NCBI GenBank assembly: GCA_947625585.1
Contig: CANQOZ010000079.1
Location: 1 to 5,644 of the forward strand
DNA length: 5,644 bases
Direction: 5' to 3'
DNA from: an uncultured Eubacteriaceae bacterium
Lineage (GTDB): Bacteria; Bacillota; Clostridia; Eubacteriales; Eubacteriaceae
The first letter of the stretch is position 1; the number at the start of each line of letters is the position of its first letter. The translations under genes and the position numbers were made by a program. Under the pieces are notes generated by a model, which was not told the DNA's origin, did no database searches, and worked only from the letters and a program-made list of their open reading frames with translations. This document shows, piece after piece, positions 5,226-5,644 of the stretch.

Positions 5226-5644
5226 CTCAAAAAGTAATAAACTTTAATAAGTTGCTTAAAACCAATTGAGTTTTTTAAAACTCCCCTGCTCTGGACAAGT
5301 TATCTTAATAGCTATTCAGCCAAAGAATTAATCTCTATATAGTTAAGAATTTAAATTATTCAAAACTAAATAACCTCTGCCACCAATTCCAAATTTTTAA
5401 TCAATTTTTAAAAGAAATGTAACAAAGCTGCAATTGAAAATATTAACTTTAAATGCTAGATAAAACAAGAGATTGAAACGTTTTCTAGTAAACTTTTTAT
5501 TATTTTTTTAACTTAACTTAAGTTTGTTATCTCTATCTAATTTGGCTGTTCTAAAATTTTTGAAACCCATTATTTCTCAAGATAATTATTAAGTCTTAAA
5601 CAGTATATGATGCAACTAGTTAAACACTTCTTCTCAGAAATAAT
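5226..5644. other. AT-rich stretch with no recognisable gene
   Basis: Stops are frequent in all frames and I find no coding region, RNA gene or mobile element ends. Small palindromes are present: GAGTTT/AAACTC (5268-5283, 4-nt loop) and AACTTAAGTT (5515-5524) with outer TAAC/GTTA. CCCTGCTC (5284-5291) is an exact complement of GAGCAGGG in the loop of the terminator just upstream. At the right edge two frames stay open: a plus-strand frame from ATG 5607 (MMQLVKHFFSEI) without a ribosome binding site, and a minus-strand frame ending near 5570. Either could be the edge of a gene outside the window, but nothing here supports that. Confidence 0.5.

Noticed and set aside
5184..5237. 17-codon frame from TTG 5184 with a weak AAGGAAG upstream
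   Set aside because: It runs through the terminator stem and its peptide is short and not recognisable; chance is the simpler explanation.
5472..5487. TTGAAACGTTTTCTA as a CcpA cre site
   Set aside because: The CG centre is off by one position against the cre consensus and no promoter or gene lies next to it.
5607..5644. Start of a plus-strand gene at ATG 5607 or 5610
   Set aside because: Only 12 codons are visible, there is no ribosome binding site, and the peptide is not recognisable; the sequence beyond the edge would be needed.

Overview
The window looks like a stretch of chromosome from a low-GC Gram-positive bacterium (Bacillota). The evidence is its AT-rich base use, strong AAGGAGG-type ribosome binding sites, compact intrinsic terminators and a secreted two-enzyme autolysin carrying GBS Bsp-like repeats, a repeat type known mainly from streptococci and related gut or oral Firmicutes. 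A finer placement (for example an Erysipelotrichia-like or Lachnospiraceae-like lineage) would be a guess. Tryptophan is encoded by TGG, and the three complete genes end in TAG or TAA, so nothing points to a changed genetic code.

Layout: (1) 1-340, minus strand, the N-terminal 113 codons of glucose-6-phosphate isomerase (pgi), running off the left edge. (2) 341-441, a short divergent promoter region. (3) 442-1056, plus strand, a cytidylate kinase-like P-loop kinase. (4) 1057-1291, an intergenic region holding a 9-bp hairpin, a good plus-strand promoter, a candidate small RNA of about 90 nt, and a 12-bp terminator palindrome that also serves the convergent gene. (5) 1292-2323, minus strand, a family 2 glycosyltransferase of the WbbL/RfbF type. 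(6) 2327-2353, a UUCG-loop terminator squeezed between this gene and the one upstream of it. (7) 2372-4942, minus strand, a large autolysin: signal peptide, Amidase_3 domain, four Bsp-like repeats and a C-terminal glucosaminidase domain. (8) 4943-5225, a divergent regulatory region with the autolysin promoter, repeated TGTAAC-type half-sites resembling WalR half-sites, an opposing promoter, and a second candidate non-coding transcript ending in a terminator. (9) 5226-5644, AT-rich DNA in which I see no gene.

The autolysin and the glycosyltransferase lie in the same direction, and both concern the cell envelope: one cuts peptidoglycan at two bonds, the other probably adds a sugar to a wall or capsular polysaccharide. 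The intrinsic terminator between them should make the second gene depend on read-through or on its own promoter. The pgi gene and the kinase are housekeeping-type genes with no visible link to the envelope pair.

The points most worth a second look are: the autolysin appears to start at an ATT codon, because the only good ribosome binding site and the charged start of the signal peptide lie upstream of the first ATG; the glycosyltransferase start sits 3 nt behind a terminator U-tract with no ribosome binding site; and two promoter-terminator units contain no convincing gene. I see no CRISPR array, insertion sequence, tRNA, rRNA or defence system.
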